Of a DNA stretch of 64,000 nucleotides, positions 17,901-26,826 are shown piece by piece. Location of the stretch: contig DHVZ01000024.1 of NCBI GenBank assembly GCA_002412925.1, positions 66,701 through 130,700 on the forward strand, in the 5' to 3' direction. The notes under the pieces are model-generated. The model was not told the origin of the DNA and did not search any database. It saw only the letters and a list, made by a program, of their open reading frames with translations. Every line of letters begins with the position of its first letter. Positions within the stretch are counted from its first letter, which is position 1. Origin of the DNA: Anaerolineales bacterium UBA5195. GTDB lineage: Bacteria; Chloroflexota; Anaerolineae; Anaerolineales; Villigracilaceae. The position numbers were made by a program, and so were the translations under genes.

Positions 17901-20183
17901 CGGATGCTTATCCTGCCAAATATCTGGGGCAGAGCAAACTTCATCCAGGGATGTGTACTGGATTTCGAGCAAGCCCGATTGTTCCAGATTGGGAGATGTG
18001 ATCCGCCAGCCATATTTAAGGTCCCGATAAATGCGATAACCCAGCACTTCGCGCAAGGCGCGTTCCGTCTCTGCCTTCTGGGCAAAGCGCACATCCGGGT
18101 CGGTTGCGTAGAGTTTGATATTCAAACCGAGCGTCTCAAAGACTTTGAAAGGCAGCGTATCGTGCGCAATTCCGCCCGCACCAGCCCGTTGGACAGCCTT
18201 GAAAAGCGCCGCGCGCAGCAGCGCAATTTCGATAAAGTCGTTGAAGTGCCCGGATTGCAAAGAGGCGTCCTGGCGGTTGTCCGTAAAGCTCAATAACTTG
18301 CGGGCTTTCTCTATCAAGGTCGTATCTGCGCGCAGGTTTCGAATGAGTGACAGACTGAGAATGGTGGTATCGGTACTGCGCCCACCGGAACTTAATTGGG
18401 TTAGTTTCGAATATTCGGAAGATTGACGCGGGTTGTAAGACACACCGCAATGCAGGCAAAACCTGAACTTGCCGGGGATGAACTGCACGTCAACACCTTC
18501 ATCGGAAATCTGTCCCTGGGTGTTGACCTTGTGCGTTTCGGGAAGATACTTGCGCTGGTTGGAGCGCACACGCATTTCCCCATTTCTTTCCTCCAACCAT
18601 TCTTCCGGCACCTTACCCAGAATATTCTCAGGCAGCCAAGGGTCGATGGTGTTCAGATGCAGGTAACCGGATTCGCTTTCTTCATCATCTGCGTGGTCTT
18701 CGAATTCATGCGAGCCAAACTGGTACACGCCGGTTTCTTTATCTTTGAACTTGCGCACTACATAATATTCCTGCCCGCATTCCCGGCAGAAGACCAAGGG
18801 AAGCAAAATGCGGCTGCGGCGGTCTTGAGGCACATATTTTTGTCCGTTTACAGTGCAATAACGTCCTGCTTCCATTTCCAGCGAAGCATAAACCGTATCT
18901 CCGCGGCTGATAAATTGGTGCAGACGGAAAGCGAAAACGGGAAAGCCAGTATCTGGGTTTTGGGTGCTATAACCGGCCATCAGGGTCTTGATCAGGCTGG
19001 CGTAGCACTGTTCTTCCGGTATATCCGTCAATTGGCTGAGGATTTGTGCCGCACCATCCTTCCCTTTGAGACTGCGGGGAATCGCGCGCACCAATCTGCC
19101 GGTCTCAGCATCCTGGCGCAGTCCCAGATTAGTTTCAATCCAGCAAGCCAGGGGATCGTTAAGAAAGTCAGCGTAATTTTCAGGAATCAGGTTGGGTTCA
19201 AGAATGCGTGCTTTGAGCGCCCCCAGGGTGACTGGAATGACAAAATCCAACTCAATGGTGGAGCGTTTCAAGGTTTCGCCAAGGATATGTTCCGGGCGCA
19301 CTATGTCGCCAAACAAGCGGGTGGCCACCTCGGCCACATCCCGTTTTTGTTGTTCCACCCCCCCAGCGCTTGAGAGCGTTGCCGATGTGCCGATACACTG
19401 CAAAACCCTGGTATTCAGGATGTTGCGTACACGGCGTACCAGCATCGAGACATCTGCTCCCTGGCGACCGCGATAGGTGTGCAGTTCATCCAGCACCAGA
19501 AAGCGCAATCCCTGGGCTGCGTTAACTAATGTTTTGCGCTCATCCGGGCGGGTCAGGATAAGTTCGAGCATGACGTAGTTAGTCAGCAGGATATCCGGCG
19601 GGTTGGCCATAACCTGCTTCTTTTCTTCATCGTTTTCCTGACCAGTGTAGCGCGCAAAGGTGACCGGACCCTTGCCATCCGGGAAACCCAGGCTGAGAAA
19701 TTTATTCAACTCGCCAAGCTGGCTATTGGCCAGGGCATTCATTGGGTAAACGATAATCGCCTGCACCCCATGCCCAGAACCATGCTTCAAAACATAATCT
19801 ACGATGGGAACGATGTACGCCAGCGATTTTCCGGAGCCGGTACCGGTGGTCAGAACATAGTTGTGCCCTTGCTGGGCCACACGAATGGCATCTTCCTGGT
19901 GTTTGTGGAAATGAAATCGCTCCCCAACCGGGTTCTTTTCATCCTTGCGACGAAAAACGTCCTTGCATATTCGTTGCAGCAGGCCTTCATCCACCAACTC
20001 ATCCACCCAGTGGCCCGGCTCAAATGCGGGGTTGAGCTGCAACAGCGACTCCGGCCATAGCAGGCCGCTTTCAAGTTGTTCGTCTACATAAGCACGAATG
20101 CGCTCATCCCGTATTTGGATAAAACTGGAAATATAAGAGCTGTAATCCTGAACAAGCTGGGTGCGGAGATCAAAGACATTCAT
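14994..20183 (-). CDS. DruE/COG1205-like DEAD-box helicase with DUF1998 and Vsr-like nuclease end
   Basis: 1729 residues. Walker A is TTGTGSGKS (about residue 110) and the DEAD-type box is LDELHTYRG (about 230). Motif VI is QRSGRAGRNGQ. Several CxxC pairs lie in the middle (FCRECGQEYY, CLHCGVSY, CPTCGY, CERC). The DUF1998 zinc signature CEAACYNCL is at about residue 1571. The last ~100 residues (PDFLYEKDC, YVDGSHHFFEERKQRD, GYTVIRFG) resemble the Vsr/DUF559 endonuclease fold. DruE of Druantia and the DrmA-DrmB pair of DISARM share the helicase plus DUF1998 architecture; the fused Vsr-like end adds a likely nicking or cutting activity. It is the first gene of the minus-strand defence operon. 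Confidence 0.88.
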   Translation of the reverse strand: MNVFDLRTQLVQDYSSYISSFIQIRDERIRAYVDEQLESGLLWPESLLQLNPAFEPGHWVDELVDEGLLQRICKDVFRRKDEKNPVGERFHFHKHQEDAIRVAQQGHNYVLTTGTGSGKSLAYIVPIVDYVLKHGSGHGVQAIIVYPMNALANSQLGELNKFLSLGFPDGKGPVTFARYTGQENDEEKKQVMANPPDILLTNYVMLELILTRPDERKTLVNAAQGLRFLVLDELHTYRGRQGADVSMLVRRVRNILNTRVLQCIGTSATLSSAGGVEQQKRDVAEVATRLFGDIVRPEHILGETLKRSTIELDFVIPVTLGALKARILEPNLIPENYADFLNDPLACWIETNLGLRQDAETGRLVRAIPRSLKGKDGAAQILSQLTDIPEEQCYASLIKTLMAGYSTQNPDTGFPVFAFRLHQFISRGDTVYASLEMEAGRYCTVNGQKYVPQDRRSRILLPLVFCRECGQEYYVVRKFKDKETGVYQFGSHEFEDHADDEESESGYLHLNTIDPWLPENILGKVPEEWLEERNGEMRVRSNQRKYLPETHKVNTQGQISDEGVDVQFIPGKFRFCLHCGVSYNPRQSSEYSKLTQLSSGGRSTDTTILSLSLIRNLRADTTLIEKARKLLSFTDNRQDASLQSGHFNDFIEIALLRAALFKAVQRAGAGGIAHDTLPFKVFETLGLNIKLYATDPDVRFAQKAETERALREVLGYRIYRDLKYGWRITSPNLEQSGLLEIQYTSLDEVCSAPDIWQDKHPALVSASPETRQNISKVLLDYMRRELAIKVDYLNANYHESLKQLSSQRLKAPWAMDESEKLEHAAILFPRPRQNQNKNEEYMGNVFLSARGGYGQFLRRRNSFPDYSGSITTQEAQEIIQQILDALRVGGLVEIIQEAKDPGEVNGYQIPASALIWKAGEGKRSFHDPIRVPRQSEEGGRTNRYFVDFYKSVSADMHGLEAHEHTAQVPSEIRELREAAFREGKLPIMYCSPTMELGVDISELNAVNMRNVPPTPANYAQRSGRAGRNGQPALVFTYCTMGSPHDQYYFKRPTLMVAGAVSPPRLDLANEDLIRAHVHSIWLAESGLALGRSLKDLLDLSGEEPTLEVLESVRAGLNSDSTRQRAAQRAKAVLASIEVELQKTDWYNETWLEGTLNHVPLAFDQACKRWRTLYRAAKGQQKAQQRILDDMSRSSRDRDQAKKLWLEALSQIELLTDTENLIQSDFYSYRYFASEGFLPGYSFPRLPLSAFIPGRRVRDKDEFLSRSRFLAISEFGPRSIIYHEGSRYIINKVNLPIAESGDGLNTNRAKQCPTCGYFHVITSGDGPDRCERCNAMLDAPITALFRLQNVSTKRRDRISSDEEERMRQGFELRTAFRFQDTQAGEPAAQSAKLMKGSEQVASLTYAGAAMLWRINLGWRRRSDPNQLGFVLDIERGYWAKEKDRNDDPDDPMSVRVMRVIPFVEDTKNCLLFEPATQLPANKMASLQAALKSAIQVRYQLEDNELSAEPLPSADERKIILFYESAEGGAGVLRRLLDDPQAFADVAQTALELCHFDPQTGDDLRRAETAKEDCEAACYNCLMSYYNQMEHRLLDRQTIRDFLMELSSTVADISPSALSRAEHLKRLRNLCESDLEREWLDFLEQRNLNLPSHAQKLIESCHTRPDFLYEKDCAAIYVDGSHHFFEERKQRDAKQAECMEDIGYTVIRFGLLNDWEQVLKKYPHVFGISAK

Positions 20184-20289
20184 GGTTTCCCCGGGTAATA
20201 TACATATTGATTTTTAGAGAATAGCATGCTCAAGCACGACAAATTTCAGTATAGCATAATGGTAAACCTTGATAAAGTGGCGGATGTCA

Positions 20290-20605
20290 TTATTCATGCC
20301 TTGAATCTCTTTCATAACCAAAGTCAACGCTTTGGACTCGCGAACTTCCTCCCGCTTCCTCGCTCTCCCGCTCCCCAGCCTCCCAGATCACGACCACCTC
20401 CGCCAGCGGCATCTCGAAAGCTCTGGCAATCCCGCTAAAAAACCGCATCCCCGGCTTCCGGTTACCCGTGACCAGCACCCGGCGGATACCGGAAAGCGAG
20501 AGACCAGTTCGCTCAGCCAAAGTGGCCTGCGACCACCCCGTGCAGTGATCGGGGCCAGCCCCGGCGCTTTGTTTCGGCGCGAATCCAGTCTGCAAAATCG
20601 GTCAT
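20290..20605 (-). pseudogene. Degenerate XRE-type HTH gene, copy A
   Basis: From an ATG at 20605 the frame reads MTDFADWIRAETKRRGW and is then shifted. The HTH core continues in another frame as WSQATLAERTGLSLSGIRR, RKPGMRFFSGIARAFEM and VVIWEAGERE. A short palindrome-like insert (CCCCGATCACTGCACGGGG) lies at the break. A shorter copy with the same insert occurs at 29143-29324. The surrounding 20184-20811 region holds no intact gene that I can support. Confidence 0.75.
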
Positions 20606-20811
20606 GTTACCTGCTTTCCGGGTGCACTGGGCGATTGGTCGCTGTCAGCAGGCAGCTTGCGTGCCTGCAACTGCGTTCTCATACAAAAATGGCAGCACCA
20701 GGGTTATGTGCAGGCTATTTTCCATTAGACCGCCTTCGCATCTTAGTCTCCGGATATTGCCAAAGGGAATATACCTCGACGATGTATTTCAAAACTGCGT
20801 GACTCGCTTGT

Positions 20812-21888
20812 TTATTTTCCCCAACGGGGCTGCCAATCCGCAATAAAATTGTTCGTCAAGCGCATCTGCTCTGTCCCGTCTGGGTGCATGATGTAAATTT
20901 CATTGTTCCCATCCCGAAATGAGGTGAAAGCGATCCAATTCCCATCTGGCGACCAACTTGGGCCGAGGTTGTCTCCCTCATGAGTGAGTTGTACCAACTT
21001 CGTCCCATCAACGTTGATCACGTAAATATTATGATCGCCGGTAGGCCCGGCATAAAAGGCCAGTTTTGTCCCATCCGGTGACCATGTGCTGCGTCCGCCC
21101 ATGTTGTCCAAATTCGTCAACTGGCGGATGTTCGAGCCATCCGCATTCATGATAAATAACTGCCGCGTCCCTGACCGCGATGAAGCAAATGCGATCATCG
21201 AACCGTCTGATGACCAGGCTGGATCGATATCATTGTGATCAGTGATGGCATGCGGGGCATTCCCGTCGATATCCATGATCCATATTCCCTGCCTTCCCGC
21301 CGAATCGTTCGTGAAGACGATTTGTTGCCCATTTGGTGAAGGCTCCGGTGCGAACAAACTGCCGATGCCCTTTGTCAGGCGTTTCATCTTTTTTCCATTG
21401 ACGAGGATGGAATAAATCTCGAAATTTCCGCTTTCGCGAGATGAAAAATAAATCGTTTGCCCATCTGATGAGAGCGAAGCATAAAAGGCGGTCGCTTGAA
21501 ACTTTGTAACTTGTACTTGCCCGGCCCCATCGGCATTCATCAGGCAGATTTGATCGATCTCCTTGACGAAACAGGTGAACACGATTTGACCAGATGGGAG
21601 GGGGTAATCTTCAAAGTTAGAAGATGGGATCGGCGTGGGCGAAAGTCTCCCCTCCAAGGTTGAAGATAGAGTTGCTGTGGGCAAGTCAAAGGCGGGAACG
21701 GTGGAGGTGGGTAGTATCGTGGGCAAACTGGAAGCTTCAAATGGCGCGGGCGTTGAGTGCGACAGGGGTGGATTTTGCCACAGGTAATAAAACACCCCGA
21801 TCAACGCGCAAAGGATAAGCATTCCACATCCCAGCCCGCTGAGGATGAATTTGTCAAAGGTGGAAATAAGTTTATTGGAGGATCTCAT
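20812..21888 (-). CDS. Membrane-anchored TolB-like beta-propeller protein
   Basis: 358 residues from the ATG at 21888, preferred over an upstream start at 21975 because a GGAAG sequence precedes it at good spacing. One N-terminal transmembrane segment (LGCGMLILCALIGVFYYLW) and a Pro/Ser/Thr-rich linker lead to repeated WSPDG motifs (WSSDGSMIAF, WSPDGTKLAF, WSPDGNWIAF) alternating with FTSFRDGNNEIYIM-type strands. These are PD40/WD40-like blades as in TolB. The propeller should sit outside the membrane and bind a peptide or protein partner. Monocistronic. The exact role is unknown. Confidence 0.85.
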   Translation of the reverse strand: MRSSNKLISTFDKFILSGLGCGMLILCALIGVFYYLWQNPPLSHSTPAPFEASSLPTILPTSTVPAFDLPTATLSSTLEGRLSPTPIPSSNFEDYPLPSGQIVFTCFVKEIDQICLMNADGAGQVQVTKFQATAFYASLSSDGQTIYFSSRESGNFEIYSILVNGKKMKRLTKGIGSLFAPEPSPNGQQIVFTNDSAGRQGIWIMDIDGNAPHAITDHNDIDPAWSSDGSMIAFASSRSGTRQLFIMNADGSNIRQLTNLDNMGGRSTWSPDGTKLAFYAGPTGDHNIYVINVDGTKLVQLTHEGDNLGPSWSPDGNWIAFTSFRDGNNEIYIMHPDGTEQMRLTNNFIADWQPRWGK

Positions 21889-22097
21889 GATATCTTCCAA
21901 TTCAAAACAATTACAAATTTTGTAACTGATTGGCAAAATGGCGGGTTGGCCTTTTACCCGTTGCATTAATAGCAATCCGGCAAATCCCTTTGCCAGATTG
22001 CCAGCAAGGAAGCTACCGATGAGGTCTGGGCAAGTATTCCACCTGGCCGGCGCACCGCGTTAATAGTGTAGAAACTGGCTATCGGACGTTATTATTT

Positions 22098-23146
22098 TTA
22101 CCAGCGCGCCTGATGCTCTTCAGCAAAGCCAATCAAGTCATGGATTTCCAATGGTTGGCCGTCATCCAGCAGTATACGCCCGTTATATCGTCCAAACATC
22201 TGGTGAACTTCGCTAAAGATCATCCCCAGGTTGGTCTGCGCGGTGCGATCTTTGAAGGGTGTGAAGGTCAGCTCCAGTCGGCTCTCGTCATCCGTGAAAT
22301 GCCAGGGCTGCATATAGTTGCTGGCACTGTAATCAAAGCGCACGGCTCCAAGCTTGTGGATGCGCCCATTCAGGATGGCGCAGTTCTCAGTCGCCTTGCT
22401 CAAGTCGCCAAAACCCTGGCCCAGGTTCAGCCCAAGCGTGCCGCCATCTGGTAGAAATCCAGAAGCACTGGCCCAATTCCAGTAGCTGCGGTACTCCCAA
22501 ACACCCCGCCCCCAATCGAGCGATCCCAAACAAGTTTTTGGCTGTAGCTCCTCGCGCAGATCGCCATACTGGATAAAGCCTTCTGCAGGCAGGCAGTTAA
22601 TCTTGGTATTGTCATAGAAGCGCTGCTGGCCAATGGGAATGATGATATTCATTGACTCGTGTTGGGGCAAGCTATGCAAAGTAATTTCAGCCTGTAGGCC
22701 GCGCCCATCATGGAAATCGGGCCAGTTGACGCTTACGCACCGCTTCTGCGGGAAGGATTGGAAGCGCAACGAAGTCTTCTCGCTGGCAAAGACGGCCTCC
22801 CCAGACTGACTGTTACGTTCCAATTGAATACCACGCCCCAGAGGAATAACCAAGCCTTCTTCATGCAATTCCCCACTGCTAAAATCGAGCGTATACACAA
22901 AGATATTGCCTGCATACCCCAAGTCAGCAATGGTTGCGGAGAAAAAACGATGCGGGGTAAAAATGGCATAGTAGTCCCAACGTTTCATGCGCCAGCGCTG
23001 CAACCAACGCAGCTTGTAGAAACGAGCTTGTAGAAACGAGCTTGTTCCAGATTACAGTCCAACAACGGTTGGCGTGACCAGCCTACCTGGGCAAGGTGAC
23101 CCTGTGCATCCAGCAACGGACCGGTTTGTGTAAGTTCAATTTGCAT
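22098..23146 (-). pseudogene. DUF2804 family gene disrupted by a 14-bp tandem duplication
   Basis: The N-terminal half begins with MQIELTQTGPLLDAQGHL and GWSRQPLLDCN from an ATG at 23146. The rest (KRWDYYAIFTPHRFF ... DWGRGVWEYRSYWNWAS ... FGRYNGRILLDDG) is typical of DUF2804, a lipocalin-like family of unknown role. The two halves are in different frames because 14 bases are duplicated at 23011-23038. Removing one copy restores a continuous reading frame through LEQARFYKL-RWLQRWRMKRW. As given, only a C-terminal fragment of about 301 codons (22098-23003) or a short N-terminal peptide could be made. A sequencing error cannot be excluded. Confidence 0.88.
23011..23038. repeat. 14-bp tandem duplication causing a frameshift
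   Basis: Two exact copies of agcttgtagaaacg lie head to tail, followed by a partial third (agcttgt). Fourteen is not a multiple of three, so the second copy shifts the DUF2804 frame. Confidence 0.97.
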
Positions 23147-23224
23147 CAGTTGCCTACCTTTTCTCAATTGCGATCAGCAAACAGGTTGTTCGAATGTGTA
23201 TGAAGTTGTTTTCACGCGCTCGCA

Positions 23225-25390
23225 TCATGGGCAGAGCCGCTTGAAGGCAGATATGATGGTTAATTGTAGCACTTTCCCGCCGTTGGCATTCTCTAGCCCG
23301 GCTTCCAATGTCAGCGAATCCAGGATCGTCCTTGTTGCTTTTTCCAATAATTTTGCATATTGCTCAACATCCAATGTTCTTTCATCAAATTCTCCGCACC
23401 CATAACACCAGACCCCTGGCCGGCCTCGCGTATAAACAAACCTCATCACCTGACCCGGCGCTACGGATTTCCCCATCTTAACCAACTGCCGGGCTGCTCG
23501 TGCTGCCGGGGACGGGGTTTTATAGTTATCCACCTCGCGGCTCAACCGTTGAGTGACAAGTAAATCCTCCACCGGCACGCGCCCGGCTCTCAGATCACGT
23601 TTGGCCTGTGCGAAAATTCCCAGCACCCTGGGAATGTGCTCCTGCACCTGCTCCAAGGTCTCGGCCTGAGCCAGGCACTGCAAAGCGGCGAGTTGGGTTT
23701 TTGCCACCCAGAGCGGCGTGTCGTGGCGGCGCAGTTCGATCCCGCGATACTTGATTTCTCCGTCCTGAAACACCCCGAAATAGCGGTTCGGCACTGGAAT
23801 GCGGGCATCGCGCTTCGAAGATAGGAAAGCCACCCAGCGATAAACCCCATCCAGGGCAATCGGAATGCTGGTCTGCGCGGCGATGGCCTCCAGCAGCGGG
23901 GCAAAGTCCGCGGCCTTCCGGCAACCTGGTTTCTGGACAAACAAACAGTCCACGTACATGTGGATGACCAGATACCCCATCTCTTCGGCCACTTCCTTGG
24001 CCTGGAGCAGCAGCTCGCGGCTCCAGGCAGTCACGGCTTCGTGGCTTTCAATCTTGCCAAAACGCGCGTTTTTGTAGCCGAGATACCCAAAGCAAACCAC
24101 CAACAGCCACTTGAGCGCCGCTGCGCGCCCCTTGAACGTTTTGACTCGGCAGTCGCGCGGGTGCAGTTTAGTGATCAACTGCTTGAGCGCCAGGCGCTTT
24201 TCAAGCAGCGGGCGCAGGGTTTGGGGGACCAACCCATCCGGAGCAGCGGGCTGGCCGCTGGTTTCCGGCGAAATATTGCGATTGACCATGATGGAAGGGT
24301 ACATTGAAGCAAAGTCGATCTGGGCCACATTGGCATGGACGCCTATTAGAGGCTGGTAGATCATCCCACCCTTATCGGCGCGGATCAATTCATCCAGGGT
24401 TTTTGTGCTCTCGGCCTGCTGCTTGACGACCGGCACCAGCACCTCGGTTCGCAAGGCGGTCAGCATTTGCATGGCGGTGATCCCGGCCCCCGGCGACTTG
24501 CGCGCCATCTCCTGCACGCCCAGCCCGGTCACACGTGCCTGCTCCAATACCCCCTCCAGCCCGTATTCCCCAAACAGCATCGCATTGCGCCGGTCGATAT
24601 GCCAGCGTCCGTAGAGATGCGTCTGCGTTCCGCGATAGACCACCTGGCCGTAGGCAAAGTAGCTGTCGGCCTTCCTGGTCAGCACTTCCCGCGCCGGGTC
24701 ACGATTGGGATTGAGGGTCAGCTTCGGGAAGAGCCAGGTATCGCCGTAATCGGTCAGGATTAAATCGGGGTCAAATTGACGTAGCACCGCGTTCAATGCG
24801 ATCTCGAAGGCCCGGGACGGCTCCAGGCTTATGCAGTAATCCGCCCGTTCATACCGCATACGCAATTTATTCGGCGGGCATAGGGCAGGATCGACATCCG
24901 GACTGAGTTCCAGGATGCGCAATGGGAGCGGTTCGGGGTCGAGTTCCCAGGGGGAATCCAGGACTTGGATGGCGGTAACACGGTTGCCATTTGTCTCAAC
25001 CCGGCAGCGTCCCAACAGGCTGACGCCCGTTCGGGCGGCGAAGCGCAGCGAGAGCGGAATGTCCGCATCGTAATAATCCAATGCTGGAAATTGACGGGAA
25101 AGTTCGGTAAACAGGCCCGGGAGAGCGGTTGGCCGGGAAAGAGTGACCGAGAGCACCTCGCGTTCACTGGTAAACAGGTCACGCCGTGTTTCGCGAGCCA
25201 ATATCACCCCTTTTTCCTGCAAGAAACGCCAGGCCTGCCGCAGGAGTTCGAACTCTCCTGCGGCAAAGAAGGTGACGGGAAAATCCATGCGCAGTGGCAG
25301 TCGTTCGCCCGAGTCGGCCAGCAGCCAGAGCGTGATGCCGGTTTCGTCCGGGTACAGGTCAATCAACCAGCCGGAAATTGGAGCTGCCAC
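23225..25390 (-). CDS. Family B DNA polymerase with altered motif C
   Basis: 721 residues from a GTG start. Motif A is IDFASMYPSIMV (DxxSLYPS type, about residue 363). The motif B region is LLVVCFGYLGYKNARFGKIE. The motif C region reads VIHMYVDCLFV where most family B enzymes have YGDTDSLFV, so the first of the two Asp residues is replaced by Tyr and the second is kept. Upstream, DLILTDYGDTWLF resembles a weakened exonuclease motif. It is shorter than replicative PolB and is probably a repair or translesion enzyme. Its start overlaps the preceding small gene by 32 bases, in a compact three-gene module. Confidence 0.88.
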   Translation of the reverse strand: MAAPISGWLIDLYPDETGITLWLLADSGERLPLRMDFPVTFFAAGEFELLRQAWRFLQEKGVILARETRRDLFTSEREVLSVTLSRPTALPGLFTELSRQFPALDYYDADIPLSLRFAARTGVSLLGRCRVETNGNRVTAIQVLDSPWELDPEPLPLRILELSPDVDPALCPPNKLRMRYERADYCISLEPSRAFEIALNAVLRQFDPDLILTDYGDTWLFPKLTLNPNRDPAREVLTRKADSYFAYGQVVYRGTQTHLYGRWHIDRRNAMLFGEYGLEGVLEQARVTGLGVQEMARKSPGAGITAMQMLTALRTEVLVPVVKQQAESTKTLDELIRADKGGMIYQPLIGVHANVAQIDFASMYPSIMVNRNISPETSGQPAAPDGLVPQTLRPLLEKRLALKQLITKLHPRDCRVKTFKGRAAALKWLLVVCFGYLGYKNARFGKIESHEAVTAWSRELLLQAKEVAEEMGYLVIHMYVDCLFVQKPGCRKAADFAPLLEAIAAQTSIPIALDGVYRWVAFLSSKRDARIPVPNRYFGVFQDGEIKYRGIELRRHDTPLWVAKTQLAALQCLAQAETLEQVQEHIPRVLGIFAQAKRDLRAGRVPVEDLLVTQRLSREVDNYKTPSPAARAARQLVKMGKSVAPGQVMRFVYTRGRPGVWCYGCGEFDERTLDVEQYAKLLEKATRTILDSLTLEAGLENANGGKVLQLTIISAFKRLCP

Positions 25391-25637
25391 TTAGCAGGTT
25401 AACTTTCTGGCGCAGGACGGCAATCTCCTTGGCCTGTTCGAGCAGGATTGCCAACAGAGCGGCCTCGAAGGGCAGGAGCGCATCGGTCTGGCTGATGGCT
25501 GCGGTGTGACGACGCGCTGTGGCAAACAGGCCGTCCAGGATGTACTGGTCGCCCTTGCGCAGCGTGCGCCGGAAGCGCGCCAGGGCGGCTTCGGTCTCGG
25601 TCAGTTGTTGAGTAATGGTCGGGAGGGTGCGGCCCAT
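25359..25637 (-). CDS. Small helical partner gene of the PolB module
   Basis: 92 residues from the ATG at 25637, almost entirely helical (TQQLTETEAALARFRRTL, DALLPFEAALLAILLEQAKEI). Family not recognised. It begins 5 bases after the RecA-like gene stop and overlaps the polymerase start, which implies coupled translation and a role as a subunit or adaptor of the polymerase. Confidence 0.7.
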   Translation of the reverse strand: MGRTLPTITQQLTETEAALARFRRTLRKGDQYILDGLFATARRHTAAISQTDALLPFEAALLAILLEQAKEIAVLRQKVNLLSGSSNFRLVD

Positions 25638-25642
25638 AGGCG

Positions 25643-26179
25643 TTAAACGGCAAACAGCACAGGTTGAGAGACCTGCGGGGTAAGCGCTTCCTGCACCAGA
25701 ACATGCTCGGTCCGGGCGCACACCATCTCAATCAGAAAGATGCGTTCGCCTATCGGCGGAAGAGCGAGTGTGATAACCACTGGTGCGAGCTGGCGCAGGC
25801 GTTCCACCTGAAGCAGACAGGCCTCCAGTAGCCGACGGGTTTCAAGCTCGTTGACGTGATTGTCATAGAATGTTGCGAGCAGATCAAGGATAAGATACGG
25901 CTGTCTGAGAGCGGGTGTGTCTTCGAGCAGGGCCAGCATCTGGTAGCAGGTGAAAGCGCGTCGGATAAAGAGGCGTTTTGCGGCGCTTTCCACCTGTATG
26001 GTGTGCTGCCTGAGCAGCTGCGCCACACGATAGGGTTGGAAACGGTTGCCGCCATCCAGCACGGTCAACGGACCACGCAAGGCCAGTTCGGCGGCCAGCG
26101 TAGCGACTTGTTCGCTGGCCGCGTGGGGGGCACAGACGACGATCAACGCGCCGGTGTGAAGAGAGGGGAGAATGTTCAT
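25643..26179 (-). CDS. RecA-like protein without a canonical P-loop, PolB module
   Basis: 178 residues. Strand-helix order (LIVVCAPH..., LTVLDGGNRFQPYRVAQLLR, LILDLLATFYD, VVITLAL) resembles a RecA/RAD51-type core. The position of Walker A reads CAPHAASEQ, which lacks the Gly-Lys-Thr of a nucleotide-binding loop. It resembles the inactive RecA-like partners (ImuA/SulA type) found next to error-prone polymerases; here the polymerase is family B. First gene of the three-gene module. Function by context only. Confidence 0.65.
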   Translation of the reverse strand: MNILPSLHTGALIVVCAPHAASEQVATLAAELALRGPLTVLDGGNRFQPYRVAQLLRQHTIQVESAAKRLFIRRAFTCYQMLALLEDTPALRQPYLILDLLATFYDNHVNELETRRLLEACLLQVERLRQLAPVVITLALPPIGERIFLIEMVCARTEHVLVQEALTPQVSQPVLFAV

Positions 26180-26215
26180 GATGACAGGATAGCTGCTTGG
26201 CAGACAATACGAAAT

Positions 26216-26240
26216 CCCCTGACAGGGGAGATGTCAGGGG
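26216..26240 (-). terminator. Hairpin after the LuxR gene
   Basis: A 9-bp perfect stem (CCCCTGACA with its complement) and a 7-base loop lie between the LuxR-type gene stop and the start of the PolB module. No strong T run follows, so it may be a terminator or a regulatory hairpin in the module's leader. Confidence 0.5.
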
Positions 26241-26295
26241 AAATAAGTTTAACACTTCAGGGGAGGCAAATGCGACAGCAAGATGATAACCTTGG

Positions 26296-26703
26296 CTAGG
26301 GATGGGGCTCCCAGGCTGAGAAATCCCACCGCTGGAGCAGCATGTGCAGTTCGGAACGGGTATGCAGGTTGAATTTGACCAACGCATTGCGCAGGTGGGT
26401 CTTGACCGTCTCAGGCGAGATGCTCAAAACTGCGCCAATCTGGCGATTGGTGTATCCCAGGCAGGCCAAAGCGGCGACATCCTGTTCCCTGGGCGAAAGC
26501 GATTGCCAGCGCTGCCATAATTCCTTCTGTTCGGATTGCAGCGCTAACCCCGAGGCCACAAAGCTGGAGGCCAGGTCTTCCGGGGAACGCTGCTGTTCTT
26601 CAGCAAGCGAATTCAGCGCCGTGTACAGCGAAGCATCCAAAGAGTATTTCTGCGTTTCGGGCGTTCGGCTAAATCCGAGATGCTTGAACAAGCGGGTGAG
26701 CAT
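26296..26703 (-). CDS. LuxR-family HTH transcriptional regulator
   Basis: 135 residues from the ATG at 26703; an in-frame TTG upstream at 26745 is less likely. The C-terminal half is a LuxR/FixJ HTH (LSPREQDVAALACLGYTNRQIGAVL, then SPETVKTHLRNALVKFNLHTRSEL). The N-terminus has no receiver domain, so it is not a standard response regulator. It stands just upstream of the PolB module and divergent from recD2, so it could control either. Target unknown. Confidence 0.85.
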   Translation of the reverse strand: MLTRLFKHLGFSRTPETQKYSLDASLYTALNSLAEEQQRSPEDLASSFVASGLALQSEQKELWQRWQSLSPREQDVAALACLGYTNRQIGAVLSISPETVKTHLRNALVKFNLHTRSELHMLLQRWDFSAWEPHP

Positions 26704-26826
26704 ATAGACAAGAATAACAGAACAAATATTCTGGTATCGTTGCAAATACAGTGCAAAAGCGTTTTAGGGAGTGCGCACCCTTCTTCTCTTCTGGTAACGT
26801 CTCCCTTCAGACTTATTTTGAATACT

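Noticed and set aside
18423..19373. 316-codon plus-strand frame opposite the large helicase
   Set aside because: Shadow; the minus-strand protein covers this stretch with conserved motifs.
1878..20183. Complete class 1 DISARM system
   Set aside because: No separate DrmA, DrmB or PLD-family DrmC genes were found; only DrmD- and DrmMI-like parts with a DruE-like helicase.
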